From Flavobacterium sp. UBA7680 (lineage in GTDB: Bacteria; Bacteroidota; Bacteroidia; Flavobacteriales; Flavobacteriaceae), in NCBI RefSeq assembly GCF_002482975.1, contig NZ_DLHA01000032.1, positions 452,304 through 516,303 of the forward strand: DNA of 64,000 nt. The letters are read 5' to 3'. The notes under the pieces are model-generated. The model was not told where the DNA came from. It made no database searches and worked only from the letters and a program-made list of their open reading frames with translations. Of this stretch, positions 8,418-17,625 are shown piece by piece (the first letter of the stretch is position 1; every line of letters starts with the position of its first letter). A program made the position numbers and the translations under genes.

Positions 8418-10559
8418 TTATCTATAAAAGCCCATTGCAACGCCGCCGTCTACGTTTAAGGCGTTTCCTGTTGATTTGTTCAGGAAACCTCCAACAAACG
8501 CAAAACAAGCATTTGCGATATCATCCGGCAATATGATTTCATTCAATAACGTACGTTTTGCATAGTAAGCCGGTAATTCTTCTACCGTGATTCCGTATGC
8601 TTTTGCACGACCTTCTGCCCATCCGCCAGACCAAATATTTGAATCTGAGATTACAGCATCAGGATTTACGGTGTTTACACGAATTTTATCGGCTCCTAAT
8701 TCGGCAGCCATTAAACGTGTTAAATGCGCCTGAGCGGCTTTTGCAGAACCGTAACCCGGATTATTTGGGCCGGCTACAACTGCGTTTTTAGAAACAATGT
8801 TTACAATATCACCTCCAAAACCTTGTTTGCGCATTACTTCGATTCCGGCTTTAGAAACAATAAATTGTCCTTTTACCAAAATATCATATAATCTGTCCCA
8901 CTCTTCAAGAGTATGTTCTGCAATAGATTTCGAAATACTGATTCCGGCATTGTTTACAATAATATCTGCACCTCCAAAAGCTAAAGAAGCTTGGTCTAAA
9001 GCTAATTCTGTGCTTTTTTCATCTGTAACATTTAATAAAGTACTCGCAACAGCATCTTTTCCAAAAGCTTTAATAAATTCAGCTGTTGCTGCTTCTAAAC
9101 GTTCTTCGTTGATATCGTTGATAACTACACAAGCACCTTCCTGAGCAAATTTCTTCGCGATAGCTTTACCAATTCCGCCAGCAGAACCTGTAATTACAGC
9201 TACTCTGCCAGACAATGCTTTTGGTTTTGGCATACGCTGTAATTTTGCTTCTTCTAATAACCAATATTCAATATCGAAGGCTTCCTGGTGCGGCAGTGAA
9301 GTATATTCTGAAACAGCTTCTGCACCTTTCATTACATTTACTGCATTGATATAATATTCTGATGCCAAACGTGCCATCGTTTTATCTTTTGCAAAAGTGA
9401 ACATTCCAACTCCCGGATATAAAATCACAACTGGGTTTGGGTCACGCATTGCAGGAGAATTTGATTTCTTGCAGGCATTATAATAGTCTTTGTACATCGC
9501 ACGGTAAGCTTCAAAAGCCGGAGCTAATTTTGCTTTTACCGCATCAACATCTGATAAATCTTCGTTTGGATCTAATGTTAAAACCAGCGGACTGATTTTT
9601 GTTCTTAAAAAGTGATCCGGACAAGAAGTTCCTAATGGAGCTAATTTTGAAAGATCATTTGAATTGATGAATTCCAATACTCTTGCATCATCTGTATAAT
9701 GTCCAATCATTTGGCGTTCTGATGAACAGAAACCTCTTAAAATTGGGGCAACTTTTGCTGCTTTTAATTTGCGGTGTGCTTCTGGAAGGCTTTCGATTTT
9801 TTGACCTCCAAAAACCGGACGTTTTTTACCGTAGTTATTTTCTAAATATTCGGCACATTTCTCGATTACTTCCAGTGTATTAATATAACTTTCGTATGCA
9901 GTATCTCCCCAGGTAAAAAGACCGTGAGAACCTAACATGATGCCGCGTAGTTTTTTTCCTTTTTTTGCAGCTTCTTCTAAACAGCTTCTTAACTGAAGTC
10001 CTAAGTCAAAGCCCGGACGCTGCCAGCCTACCCAGCCAATTTCTCCGTCAAATAATTCTTCGGTGATTTTTGCTCCGTCTTTTGCGGCAGCGATTGCAAT
10101 TGCCGCATCCGGATGTAAGTGATCAATATGTTTAAATGGTAAAAAACCATGTAAAGGTGTGTCGATAGATGGCGCTTTTGAAGCCAAATCGAAAATACAA
10201 TGATTGAATAATTCTACCATTTCATCTTCAAACTCAATTCCTTTGTAAACGTTTTCAAGATTACGTAATCTGTCTAAATACAATGCTGCACAGCCAGATT
10301 TTGTCAATGTACCAATATCTCCTCCAGAACCTTTAATCCACATAACTTCTGAACTTGCTCCTGTTAAGGGATCTTTGTCTGTAATTTTTACAGAAGTATT
10401 TCCTCCTCCATAGTTAGTCAATCTTAAATCGGCTCCTAAAAGGTTCGAACGATAAATGAAAAGCGCTACTTCATCTCCTGCTAATGCTGCTGCTTTAGCT
10501 TCATCCCAAAGATAGCTCACATGCTTAAAATTCATATTTTTTGTATTTGTATTTGACAT
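8418..10559 (-). CDS. rhaEW: Bifunctional rhamnulose-1-phosphate aldolase / L-lactaldehyde dehydrogenase
   Basis: The N-terminal half is a class II aldolase/adducin domain: NLLGADLRLTNYGGGNTSVK, the metal-site region HIDHLHPDAA, and LGSHGLFTWGD. The C-terminal third is a short-chain dehydrogenase with TGSAGGIGKAIA (Rossmann), NNAGIS and the catalytic YGSAKAA (YxxxK). This fusion is the known RhaEW enzyme: it splits L-rhamnulose-1-phosphate to DHAP and L-lactaldehyde, then oxidises the latter to L-lactate. I chose the start MSNTNTKNMNF, giving 713 residues. The frame is open to 10601, but that would overlap the end of rhaT, while this start leaves a 25-base gap. It is followed by a strong terminator. 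Confidence 0.9.
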   Translation of the reverse strand: MSNTNTKNMNFKHVSYLWDEAKAAALAGDEVALFIYRSNLLGADLRLTNYGGGNTSVKITDKDPLTGASSEVMWIKGSGGDIGTLTKSGCAALYLDRLRNLENVYKGIEFEDEMVELFNHCIFDLASKAPSIDTPLHGFLPFKHIDHLHPDAAIAIAAAKDGAKITEELFDGEIGWVGWQRPGFDLGLQLRSCLEEAAKKGKKLRGIMLGSHGLFTWGDTAYESYINTLEVIEKCAEYLENNYGKKRPVFGGQKIESLPEAHRKLKAAKVAPILRGFCSSERQMIGHYTDDARVLEFINSNDLSKLAPLGTSCPDHFLRTKISPLVLTLDPNEDLSDVDAVKAKLAPAFEAYRAMYKDYYNACKKSNSPAMRDPNPVVILYPGVGMFTFAKDKTMARLASEYYINAVNVMKGAEAVSEYTSLPHQEAFDIEYWLLEEAKLQRMPKPKALSGRVAVITGSAGGIGKAIAKKFAQEGACVVINDINEERLEAATAEFIKAFGKDAVASTLLNVTDEKSTELALDQASLAFGGADIIVNNAGISISKSIAEHTLEEWDRLYDILVKGQFIVSKAGIEVMRKQGFGGDIVNIVSKNAVVAGPNNPGYGSAKAAQAHLTRLMAAELGADKIRVNTVNPDAVISDSNIWSGGWAEGRAKAYGITVEELPAYYAKRTLLNEIILPDDIANACFAFVGGFLNKSTGNALNVDGGVAMGFYR

Positions 10560-10584
10560 TGTTATCATATATTTTTTCAAGTAT

Positions 10585-11634
10585 TTACAAAGAATTCCCA
10601 ATTCCGACTAAAACGATCGAAAGCATTATCAATCCGATTCCCCAAATAAAAGTGCTGAATGTTTTTTTAGAAACACCTTTCCACTCTTTCAAATAGAATC
10701 CCCAAAAATTTGCTGTTAAAATAATAGTTGCCATATGCAGAATCCATGAACTGGCTCCGTTTCCTAATTTGCTTTCGCCCATTCCGTAAAAGAAAAACTG
10801 CAAGAACCACATTGTTCCGGCAAGTGCAGAATACAAAATGTTTTTAGTAATTGGTGTTGCTACATTGAAGTAATCTCCAATTGATTTGTTTTTGAAATTA
10901 AGATAAAGACACCAAATAAAATTGGTAGTCAAACCTCCCCAAAGCAAAACTATATAGGTTACATTATTTTGAAACAACGGGTTACAGCCATTTATTACGG
11001 CTTGTTCTGCCATTGGTTTTCCGGCTTCGATTCCGTAATTAAAAAAAGAACTTAAAATTCCTGAAATTACCGCTACAGTTAAACCTTTTGCTAAACTGAA
11101 ATCTTTGTCTTTATCTTCATGACCTGTCGCAAAATCTTTTTCTTTTAACATCCCCGCTTTTCCAGAAATAGCTATTCCTAACAAGCAAACAGCTACTCCC
11201 AATAAAACCAGCTGTCCGCCAGAATTAGAAAGCATATGAGAGAATGAAATTTTGCCTTCTGCCGGATTAAAATCGTAATATATTGAAGGGACTAAAGCTC
11301 CAAAAGCAGAGCAAAATCCCAATGTAATTGAATTTCCCAATGACATTCCTAAATAACGAACGCCAAGACCGTATGTTAATCCGCCAATTCCCCAGATCAG
11401 TCCCATCGAAAAAGTAAAGGTTTTGATGGCTGGTGACGCTGTGATGATTATTTCAGTAAAATTTGGAATCGTTAAGTAGGCTGCAATTGGCGGTACAATT
11501 AACCAGGAAAAAAAACCGCCTACAAGCCAGTAGCTTTCCCAGGCCCAATCTTTAACTTTTTTAAAAGGCATATAAAAACTACCTGAAGAAAATCCTCCGA
11601 TAGAATGAAAAATGATTCCTAATAATGATTCCAT
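10585..11634 (-). CDS. rhaT: L-rhamnose/proton symporter RhaT
   Basis: An inner-membrane permease of 349 residues with about ten hydrophobic segments. It carries RhaT-like features: the start MESLLGIIFHSIGGFSSGSF, KVKDWAWESYWLVGGFFSW, and LGNGASSWILHMATIILTAN near the C-terminus. It imports L-rhamnose with protons. It is immediately upstream of rhaEW on the same strand and divergent from the GntR-type regulator, which fits control of uptake and aldol cleavage from the intervening region. Confidence 0.92.
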   Translation of the reverse strand: MESLLGIIFHSIGGFSSGSFYMPFKKVKDWAWESYWLVGGFFSWLIVPPIAAYLTIPNFTEIIITASPAIKTFTFSMGLIWGIGGLTYGLGVRYLGMSLGNSITLGFCSAFGALVPSIYYDFNPAEGKISFSHMLSNSGGQLVLLGVAVCLLGIAISGKAGMLKEKDFATGHEDKDKDFSLAKGLTVAVISGILSSFFNYGIEAGKPMAEQAVINGCNPLFQNNVTYIVLLWGGLTTNFIWCLYLNFKNKSIGDYFNVATPITKNILYSALAGTMWFLQFFFYGMGESKLGNGASSWILHMATIILTANFWGFYLKEWKGVSKKTFSTFIWGIGLIMLSIVLVGIGNSL

Positions 11635-12018
11635 TTAATAATTTTGTTTGTGGTTAATTGCGATAGTTAATTTCGTTTTGTAAAATAATATAATGTAGAA
11701 AAGAAAACTGTCCTGTACTATCCTTTATGATTCGTGTATTTTTTGTTAAAAGTGCGCATTAATTGCAAAGATCAATGCAATTGTATTCGAAAAATAAATT
11801 TAAAAGTGCTACTTTAGCAATCGATTTCGTAATTATTATATCCGCTATTTAGTATAACTGCCTGAAAATAAAGAGTACTTTTATTTTATGGCTGTTGCTT
11901 GTAAGGAAAGTAGTAAAAACAGTATATGAAGCCGTTTTTAGGATTGCTTTTTATAAAATTATAATTAAAAAAAATTTGTTTCATGCCCCTAACCTGAAAC
12001 AGATTGCAAAATACCAGC
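11635..12018. other. Divergent regulatory region rhaT / gntR
   Basis: A 384-base AT-rich gap between divergent start codons. It should carry both promoters and any operator of the regulator. No convincing TAnnTTTG element or long palindrome was found. CTGTCCTGTACTATCC (11710-11725) and AAGAGTACTTTTA (11870-11882) contain GTAC cores of the kind some GntR proteins bind, but they are not clearly symmetrical. Confidence 0.35.
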
Positions 12019-13059
12019 ATGATTAAATTAATTAAAATAGACGAAGATTCGAGGATTCCCAAATACAAACAAATTGTTGACTCGATTTTGCAGAATATTG
12101 CTAACGGAAATTTAAAAATCAACCAAAAAATCCCTTCTATAAACAGTTTCAGCGAAGAGTTTTATATGTCGCGCGATACGGTTGAAAAAGCCTATAATAT
12201 TTTAAAGGAAAGAAAAATCATTTCGTCCATTAGAGGAAAAGGATATTATATTACCCGAACAAAACTGGAATCGAAAGTAAATATTTTGTTTTTGTTTAAT
12301 AAACTGAGCGCGTACAAAATGAAAACGTACAGCTCGTTTATTGATACTCTTGGTGCGAATGCGCATACTGATCTTCATATTTATCATTGCGACGAAACGC
12401 TGTTTTTAAATTTACTGGATAAGTTTGAAGGGGCTTATGATTATTATGTTATTACAACGCATTTTAAAACCGATGAATTAAAACATTTGAGTTTTACGGA
12501 TGAAGTTGCCAAAGCGATACAAAGAATTCCTGAGGAGAAATTGGTTTTAATGGACAATATTAAACTTTCTCACGAAGGTGAAATCATTAAAATTTATCAG
12601 GATTTTGAAAATGATATTTACAATGCGCTAAAAGAGGGTTTAACGAAAATCACCAAATACAAACGATTAATTTTAGTTTATCCTGATAAAGCGGTTTATC
12701 CGTATCCGAGGAGAATTCTGCATGGTTTCAGAAAATTTTGTGTCGAGCACGAAATCAACTTTGAGATTCTTAGTGAAGTTTATGATGATATGATTCTTAA
12801 AAAAGGTGACTTATTTATTACTATTGAAGAATCTGATTTGGTGAATTTAATGAAACAAATTCGCGATGAGGAATATGTTTTAGGAAAAGATATTGGCGTT
12901 ATTTCTTATAATGATACACCGCTAAAGGAATTACTCGGCATAACTGTAATGTCTACTGATTTTAATATTATGGGAGAAACTGCTGCCAGAATGATTTTGA
13001 ATAAAGAAAAAGGGCAGTTTAAGGTGCCTTTTAATTTTATTGATAGAAATTCGATCTGA
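12019..13059 (+). CDS. GntR-family transcriptional regulator, candidate rhamnose regulator
   Basis: The N-terminal winged helix of the GntR type is clear: SRIPKYKQIVDSILQNIANG, IPSINSFSEEFYMSRDTVEK and IISSIRGKGYYI. The remaining 250 residues look like a periplasmic-binding-protein-type effector domain, as in the GntR regulators that Bacteroidota use for sugar genes. I prefer the ATG giving MIKLIKIDEDSRIPKYKQ. A TTG five codons upstream, at 12004, is in frame but would add only MQNTS. It is divergent from rhaT, so rhamnose is the likely signal. It ends near a run of CTAAG/TTCTGAG repeats and a shared terminator. Confidence 0.8.
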   Translation: MIKLIKIDEDSRIPKYKQIVDSILQNIANGNLKINQKIPSINSFSEEFYMSRDTVEKAYNILKERKIISSIRGKGYYITRTKLESKVNILFLFNKLSAYKMKTYSSFIDTLGANAHTDLHIYHCDETLFLNLLDKFEGAYDYYVITTHFKTDELKHLSFTDEVAKAIQRIPEEKLVLMDNIKLSHEGEIIKIYQDFENDIYNALKEGLTKITKYKRLILVYPDKAVYPYPRRILHGFRKFCVEHEINFEILSEVYDDMILKKGDLFITIEESDLVNLMKQIRDEEYVLGKDIGVISYNDTPLKELLGITVMSTDFNIMGETAARMILNKEKGQFKVPFNFIDRNSI

Positions 13060-13102
13060 GGTGCTAAGGTTCTGAGATGCTAAGATTCTAAGGTTTTTAT
13101 AT
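13058..13102. repeat. GATGCTAAGATTCTGAG-type repeat
   Basis: Near-tandem 11-base words (GAGGTGCTAAG, GTTCTGAGATGCTAAG, ATTCTAAGG) directly after the GntR gene. The same words occur at 18945-18981, 24738-24862 and 52978-53050, and within 53057-53430. Confidence 0.75.
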
Positions 13103-13117
13103 AGAGACTTAAAAAAA

Positions 13118-13148
13118 ATCTGCAATAAGTTTTTTTCTCATTGCAGAT
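13118..13148. terminator. Convergent terminator gntR / adh
   Basis: Arms ATCTGCAAT and ATTGCAGAT enclose a T-rich loop, preceded by an A-run. Placed between the convergent GntR gene and alcohol dehydrogenase, it could serve both strands. Confidence 0.7.
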
Positions 13149-13171
13149 GATTAGATAGTTTATTTGATGTT

Positions 13172-14230
13172 TTATAAAGTTGCCATGTCGATTACGAAAC
13201 GGTATTTTACATCGTTTTTTAGCATTCTTTCGTAGGCTGTTGTGATGTCTTTGATGTCGATTAATTCGATATCTGCAACAATATTATGTTCGGCGCAAAA
13301 GTTTAGCATTTCCTGAGTTTCGGCTATTCCTCCGCATGCAGATCCAACAATACTTTTACGTCCGCCTAATAATGAAAAAGCGCCTAAAGCTCCATCCAGA
13401 TGAATTCCTTCTACCGGAACACCTACGCAAATATGAACTCCATCAATATTAAGTAAAGACAGGTAAAAGTTAAAATCGTGGTCTGCCGCTACTGTATCTA
13501 CAATAAAGTCGAAAGACCCTTTTACTTTTTCAACTTGTGCTGCATCTTTGGTTATTACAAAATGATGTGCTCCTAGTCTTTTTGCATCAACTTCTTTTTG
13601 TGGAGAAGTACTCAAAATGGTAACTTCAGCTCCCAGAGCAACTGCAAATTTTACAGCCATGTGTCCAAGTCCGCCCAAGCCAAGAACAGCAACCTTATGT
13701 CCTTTGCCAATTTTCCAGTGTTTTAATGGCGAGTAAGTTGTAATTCCTGCACATAACAAAGGCGCGGTTGCGGCTAAGTCTAATGTTTCAGGAATGTGTA
13801 CGGTAAAATTTTCATGGGTTACAATGGTGTTAGAATAACCTCCATATGTTGGTTTGCCGTCTCCAAATTTATCAAGACCGTTATAAGTTGGCACAACGCC
13901 TTCGCTGCAATACTGCTCCAATCCGTCCTGACAGTGGCTGCATTCTCCGCATGAATTAACCATTGTACCAATTCCGGCAAGATCACCTACTTTGAATCCT
14001 TTAACGTGATCCCCCACTTTTGTGATGCGTCCTACTATTTCATGACCGGGAACCATTGGAAAAACACCCGGAAACCATTCATTGTTGATTTGTGCGAGAT
14101 CTGAGTGACAGACTCCACAATATAAAATTTCGATTTGTACGTCATGTGCTCCAACTTCCCTTCTCTCGAAATTCCATGGAGCCAGCGTTTCATTTGCACT
14201 TTGTGCTGCATATCCTTTTACTGCAATCAT
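13172..14230 (-). CDS. Zinc-dependent NAD(P) alcohol dehydrogenase, cinnamyl-alcohol/YahK type
   Basis: A medium-chain dehydrogenase of 352 residues. Catalytic-zinc residues lie in CGVCHSDL and the GHE motif, the four-Cys structural zinc loop in CGECSHCQDGLEQYC, and the Rossmann motif in GLGGLGHMAVKFA. It reduces aldehydes or oxidises primary alcohols; the exact substrate is unknown. I chose the ATG giving MIAVKGYAAQSANETL, because the longer frame would begin upstream of the visible promoter (14260-14288) and adds a non-family extension. It is divergent from an AraC regulator that probably controls it. Confidence 0.88.
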   Translation of the reverse strand: MIAVKGYAAQSANETLAPWNFERREVGAHDVQIEILYCGVCHSDLAQINNEWFPGVFPMVPGHEIVGRITKVGDHVKGFKVGDLAGIGTMVNSCGECSHCQDGLEQYCSEGVVPTYNGLDKFGDGKPTYGGYSNTIVTHENFTVHIPETLDLAATAPLLCAGITTYSPLKHWKIGKGHKVAVLGLGGLGHMAVKFAVALGAEVTILSTSPQKEVDAKRLGAHHFVITKDAAQVEKVKGSFDFIVDTVAADHDFNFYLSLLNIDGVHICVGVPVEGIHLDGALGAFSLLGGRKSIVGSACGGIAETQEMLNFCAEHNIVADIELIDIKDITTAYERMLKNDVKYRFVIDMATL

Positions 14231-14259
14231 TGTTTTTAGGTTTAGTGTTATAATCCATG

Positions 14260-14288
14260 CAAAGTTATTGGCAGCACCTATCATCAAA
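14260..14288 (-). promoter_or_regulatory. Promoter of the alcohol dehydrogenase
   Basis: On the minus strand TTTG (14285-14288) is followed after 17 bases by TAACTTTG (14260-14267). This fits the Bacteroidota -33/-7 pattern, 30 bases upstream of the chosen ATG. Confidence 0.6.
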
Positions 14289-14401
14289 GATGTGTATATC
14301 AAATGAAAAGCTGAAAAAATCAAATATCATGAACAATAGCCATTTCTTTGATTTTTACAGTTTTCTATTTGAAATTAGCAATTTACTTCTATTCGATTTT
14401 A

Positions 14402-14409
14402 TACCTTTG
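14402..14409 (+). promoter_or_regulatory. -7 element upstream of the AraC gene
   Basis: TACCTTTG matches TAnnTTTG and lies about 70 bases before the chosen start. No good -33 TTTG is visible at 17-21 bases. Confidence 0.4.
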
Positions 14410-14482
14410 TTCTATATTTACATAAAGCAAAATCAGTTTACAACTACCTGTAAAAAAAGTGATTAGACTGCAAATTTCAGAG

Positions 14483-15391
14483 ATGATGAAGGAAATTGAT
14501 TTACATAAGGATCTCAAAAATGACAGCAGGGTTTTTATGCCCGGATTGTTTGATAAAGACATCAAAAATTTTAATGTGCTTTATATTAAGCATAATAAAG
14601 AAGATAAGTTCAATTGCAAGCCTTTCAACAGGAAATCACTTTATAAAATAAGTTTATTAAAAGGCAAAACTAAACTGTATTATGCCGACAAAACAATGGA
14701 GTCTGATTGTGCTTTATTATTCACTAATCCTAATATTCCTTATTCCTGGGAACATATTGATTCTGAACAGACTTCTTATTTTTGCATCTTTACCGATGAG
14801 TTTTTTGATCAGTTTGTAAATATCAAAGATTATCCGGTTTACAAGCCTGGCAATGTTCCGCTTTTTCATTTGAATGAAGAGCAATATATTCAATTTGAAA
14901 ATATCTTCAAACAGATGCTGAACGAAATTACTTTGGAATTCAGCTATAAATATGATTCGCTTCGAGCTATGCTGCTTCAGCTTATTCTTACGGCACTAAA
15001 ACTGGAACCGGCCGCTTACCAGCGATATAATGACTCGAATGGTTCCCAAAGGATAAGTTCTATTTTTATGGAATTACTGGAAAGACAGTTTCCTATCGAG
15101 TCTCACCTGCAGCGAATGGAATTACGTTATCCAACTGAATTTGCGCATCAGTTATCCATACATGTCAATCACCTCAATCACGCTTTGAAACAGGTGACAG
15201 GAAGAACTACAACTCAGCTTATAGCCGAAAGGATTATGCAGGAAGCCAGAAGTCTTCTTCAGCATACGGATTGGAATATCTCTGAGATTGCGTGGTGCCT
15301 GGGTTTTGATGATCTTCCCCATTTTATCAATTTTTTCAAAAGAAGTCAGCAGTTAACTCCAAAAATTTACCGCAGAGAAAGCAATATTTGA
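14483..15391 (+). CDS. AraC-family transcriptional regulator
   Basis: The C-terminal AraC helix-turn-helix pair is at about residues 210-300: FAHQLSIHVNHLNHALKQVT and a second helix in WNISEIAWCLGFDDLPHFIN with the family tail FKRSQQLTPKIYR. The N-terminal half is a cupin-like effector domain. I use the ATG giving MMKEIDLHKD (302 residues); a GTG at 14459 is in frame, but the paralogue at 59358 supports the shorter form. It is divergent from the alcohol dehydrogenase, the usual arrangement for an AraC activator of such a gene. It shares extended similarity with the AraC protein at 59358 (for example ISSIFMELLERQFPIES versus VSSLFAELLERQFPIES). Confidence 0.88.
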   Translation: MMKEIDLHKDLKNDSRVFMPGLFDKDIKNFNVLYIKHNKEDKFNCKPFNRKSLYKISLLKGKTKLYYADKTMESDCALLFTNPNIPYSWEHIDSEQTSYFCIFTDEFFDQFVNIKDYPVYKPGNVPLFHLNEEQYIQFENIFKQMLNEITLEFSYKYDSLRAMLLQLILTALKLEPAAYQRYNDSNGSQRISSIFMELLERQFPIESHLQRMELRYPTEFAHQLSIHVNHLNHALKQVTGRTTTQLIAERIMQEARSLLQHTDWNISEIAWCLGFDDLPHFINFFKRSQQLTPKIYRRESNI

Positions 15392-15458
15392 TTTTTTCAG
15401 CTTAAACCACATTTCTTTTTAATAGTTTTGATGTATTAAAAATCAGATTTTCAGATCT

Positions 15459-15466
15459 TATTTTTG
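15459..15466 (+). promoter_or_regulatory. -7 element upstream of the HEATH-motif gene
   Basis: TATTTTTG matches TAnnTTTG, 33 bases before the ATG at 15499. No clear -33 TTTG lies at the usual distance. Confidence 0.4.
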
Positions 15467-15498
15467 CATCCAAAACAAAAACTTCTATTTCATCATCT

Positions 15499-16401
15499 AT
15501 GATACAAAACTACCTTAAGGCAATTCTCTGTTTATTCTTGTCGCTTAAAACATTTGGTCAAACCACAAATCAGGATGCCAGTAAACGGGTTTTAAATGCT
15601 CCCGAAAGTGTCTATAAAAAATTTCGCGATGCCGGAATGAATCCTGTAAATCACGAATTGACTGAAAATGAAAGAGCAAAGGTTGAAAAAGCATTCTCTT
15701 TTTTACCGCCTCTGCATCAGAAAATCTTAAAAACAAATTTGCATAGTATTAGTTTTATGGATAATATGCCTAATACTGCTCTTACATCTACTCTTGAAAA
15801 TCAAGATGATGTAAAAATGTTCAATATTACTTTTCGGGCTGGTATATTCAACGAAACAATTTCTGAATGGGCTACTGCAAAAGAGCTTATTTGCTATGAT
15901 CGCTCCACAAATCCCGATTATGAAGTCCGTATTGAAGCCGGTGAAATGGATGCGTTTCTTTATGTGCTGCTTCATGAGGCTACACATGTTGTTGATGCTG
16001 TGCTAGAACTAACGCCGCATCCTCTTGATAAAGATACTCTAATTAAACCAACAGTTTTTACAGAATCTATTTGGTACAAAATGAATATTCCTGCTGAAAA
16101 ATTCATCGATCCATTACTTGAAAAAACTCGTTTTAGAGGCGGAAGTCCGTTATCTATAGAAGTGGCACCCGAAATATACGGTAAGCTGCAAAAAACGCCC
16201 TTCCCTTCCCTATACGCAATGGCAAGTTGGTATGAAGATATTGCCGAACTGGAAACCATTTATCATCTAACACAAAAAATGAATCAGCCGTTTTACATAA
16301 CAGTTAGAAAAAACAATACCGAAATATTCCACTTCGAACCTCTAAAAAATGACCTGGTAAAAAGCCGATTAAAACAACTGACCGTTTTTTACGAAGTATA
16401 A
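15499..16401 (+). CDS. Secreted protein with HExxH motif, possible zinc metallopeptidase
   Basis: A 300-residue protein with a signal peptide ending near TFGQ (residue 21). The helix DAFLYVLLHEATHVVDAVLE (about 151-170) holds an exact HExxH at 159-163, the zinc-binding signature of gluzincin-type peptidases. A third ligand is not obvious; Glu residues in the segment WYEDIAELETIYH are candidates. I do not recognise the family, so function is inferred from the motif only. It is transcribed after the AraC gene on the same strand but has its own -7 element. Confidence 0.7.
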   Translation: MIQNYLKAILCLFLSLKTFGQTTNQDASKRVLNAPESVYKKFRDAGMNPVNHELTENERAKVEKAFSFLPPLHQKILKTNLHSISFMDNMPNTALTSTLENQDDVKMFNITFRAGIFNETISEWATAKELICYDRSTNPDYEVRIEAGEMDAFLYVLLHEATHVVDAVLELTPHPLDKDTLIKPTVFTESIWYKMNIPAEKFIDPLLEKTRFRGGSPLSIEVAPEIYGKLQKTPFPSLYAMASWYEDIAELETIYHLTQKMNQPFYITVRKNNTEIFHFEPLKNDLVKSRLKQLTVFYEV

Positions 16402-16470
16402 TCAAATAAAAAAACATACCAATCCCAACCTTTTTACAATTTATTATATCCTTATAATAAAAGGAAACCT

Positions 16471-17625
16471 ATGAAAAAATTATTACTTCTGTTTTTATTT
16501 CTATCGAATATTGCTTTTGGACAAAACCGAGTAAATTATACCGAATTTAATTCAGCCGTTAATAATCCAGAAATAATCAATTTGCAGGGAAACTGGGGAA
16601 TTGATCACTTAATAACGGGTACAGACAAAAAAGAATATAACCTTTCTTTAAGAAAATCTAATGACAGATTTTTTTACGGAAACAGTATTTCAATTAAACC
16701 TGACGGAACATTTGTTTGTTCTTACTCTGCCCCATGCGGAAACGATTGTTTTACAACTTCTACAGGAAAATATAAAATGTTAGATGAGAATTACATTAGT
16801 TTTTATTTGGAAAAAATAAGTAAGCATGGCGATTGTCAAGGATCTTCTGAACCAAATGTAGATTTAGGATTGTTTCGTATTTATAAAGAAAATGGCAATT
16901 TTAAGCTTCGTATAAGCGACGGAAATTCCGAAAATGATAAAAAAAATCTTGAATACATTGCGGTTTTAGATCAAAAATATCAGGAAATTTCGGGTCTGTT
17001 TGGTATAAAGCAGTGTATAAATTGGTTCGAAACAAAATCATTATATAGAATTGAAGATATAGCTTCTTTTTGCATGGAGCAAAACAAAATCAAAGATTAT
17101 GAGATTCTTTACAGCAAAGGTTTTCAAGATACTTATTTGATTTTGGTAAAAATTAAAAACAAATATCATTATATCTTATTTGAATCCGATTATGCTAACA
17201 GAAAAAAGGCAGCTCTATTTGATAATGATTTTTTTGAAAAAGCAGATAATTTAGTTTCTAAAATTGATGGAGATAAATCTCTTAAAAAAGATACTATGGA
17301 AGAAGCTCGAGACTATTCGAGAAATCCATTGTCAAAAAACATATTAGTTGTGTATAAAAAAAATGGCGAGATCCAAAAAATCATTCATCATATATACAAT
17401 CGTGAAGATAAATATTATAAAGAAACTTTTTATTTAAGTAATAATGTTCCAAGTATTATTAAAATAGAAGCTCCTGAGAAAGAAAATTTCGCTTTCTATG
17501 TTTGTGATTTTGAGAATATGGACGGAGCGGTAATGAAACCACTTTCCATGAATTGGAGTTTTTCAGGAATAAGGCAACAATATTATCAATTTATGGAAGA
17601 TATCAAAAAAGCAGGTTTAAAATGA
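16471..17625 (+). CDS. Secreted protein of unknown function
   Basis: 384 residues with a clear signal peptide (MKKLLLLFLFLSNIAFGQ). The first half resembles a lipocalin- or copper-resistance-like strand pattern (LQGNWGIDHLITG, SISIKPDGTFVCSYSAPCGND) with several Cys; the second half is mixed charged sequence. No family was recognised. It overlaps the next gene by four bases (ATGA), so the two are translationally coupled and probably act together at the cell envelope. Confidence 0.7.
   Translation: MKKLLLLFLFLSNIAFGQNRVNYTEFNSAVNNPEIINLQGNWGIDHLITGTDKKEYNLSLRKSNDRFFYGNSISIKPDGTFVCSYSAPCGNDCFTTSTGKYKMLDENYISFYLEKISKHGDCQGSSEPNVDLGLFRIYKENGNFKLRISDGNSENDKKNLEYIAVLDQKYQEISGLFGIKQCINWFETKSLYRIEDIASFCMEQNKIKDYEILYSKGFQDTYLILVKIKNKYHYILFESDYANRKKAALFDNDFFEKADNLVSKIDGDKSLKKDTMEEARDYSRNPLSKNILVVYKKNGEIQKIIHHIYNREDKYYKETFYLSNNVPSIIKIEAPEKENFAFYVCDFENMDGAVMKPLSMNWSFSGIRQQYYQFMEDIKKAGLK

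Noticed and set aside
11700..11890. GTAC-containing sites as operators of the GntR regulator
   Set aside because: The candidates near rhaT, rhaI and gntR share only a short core and do not align into a convincing palindrome, so no operator is called.
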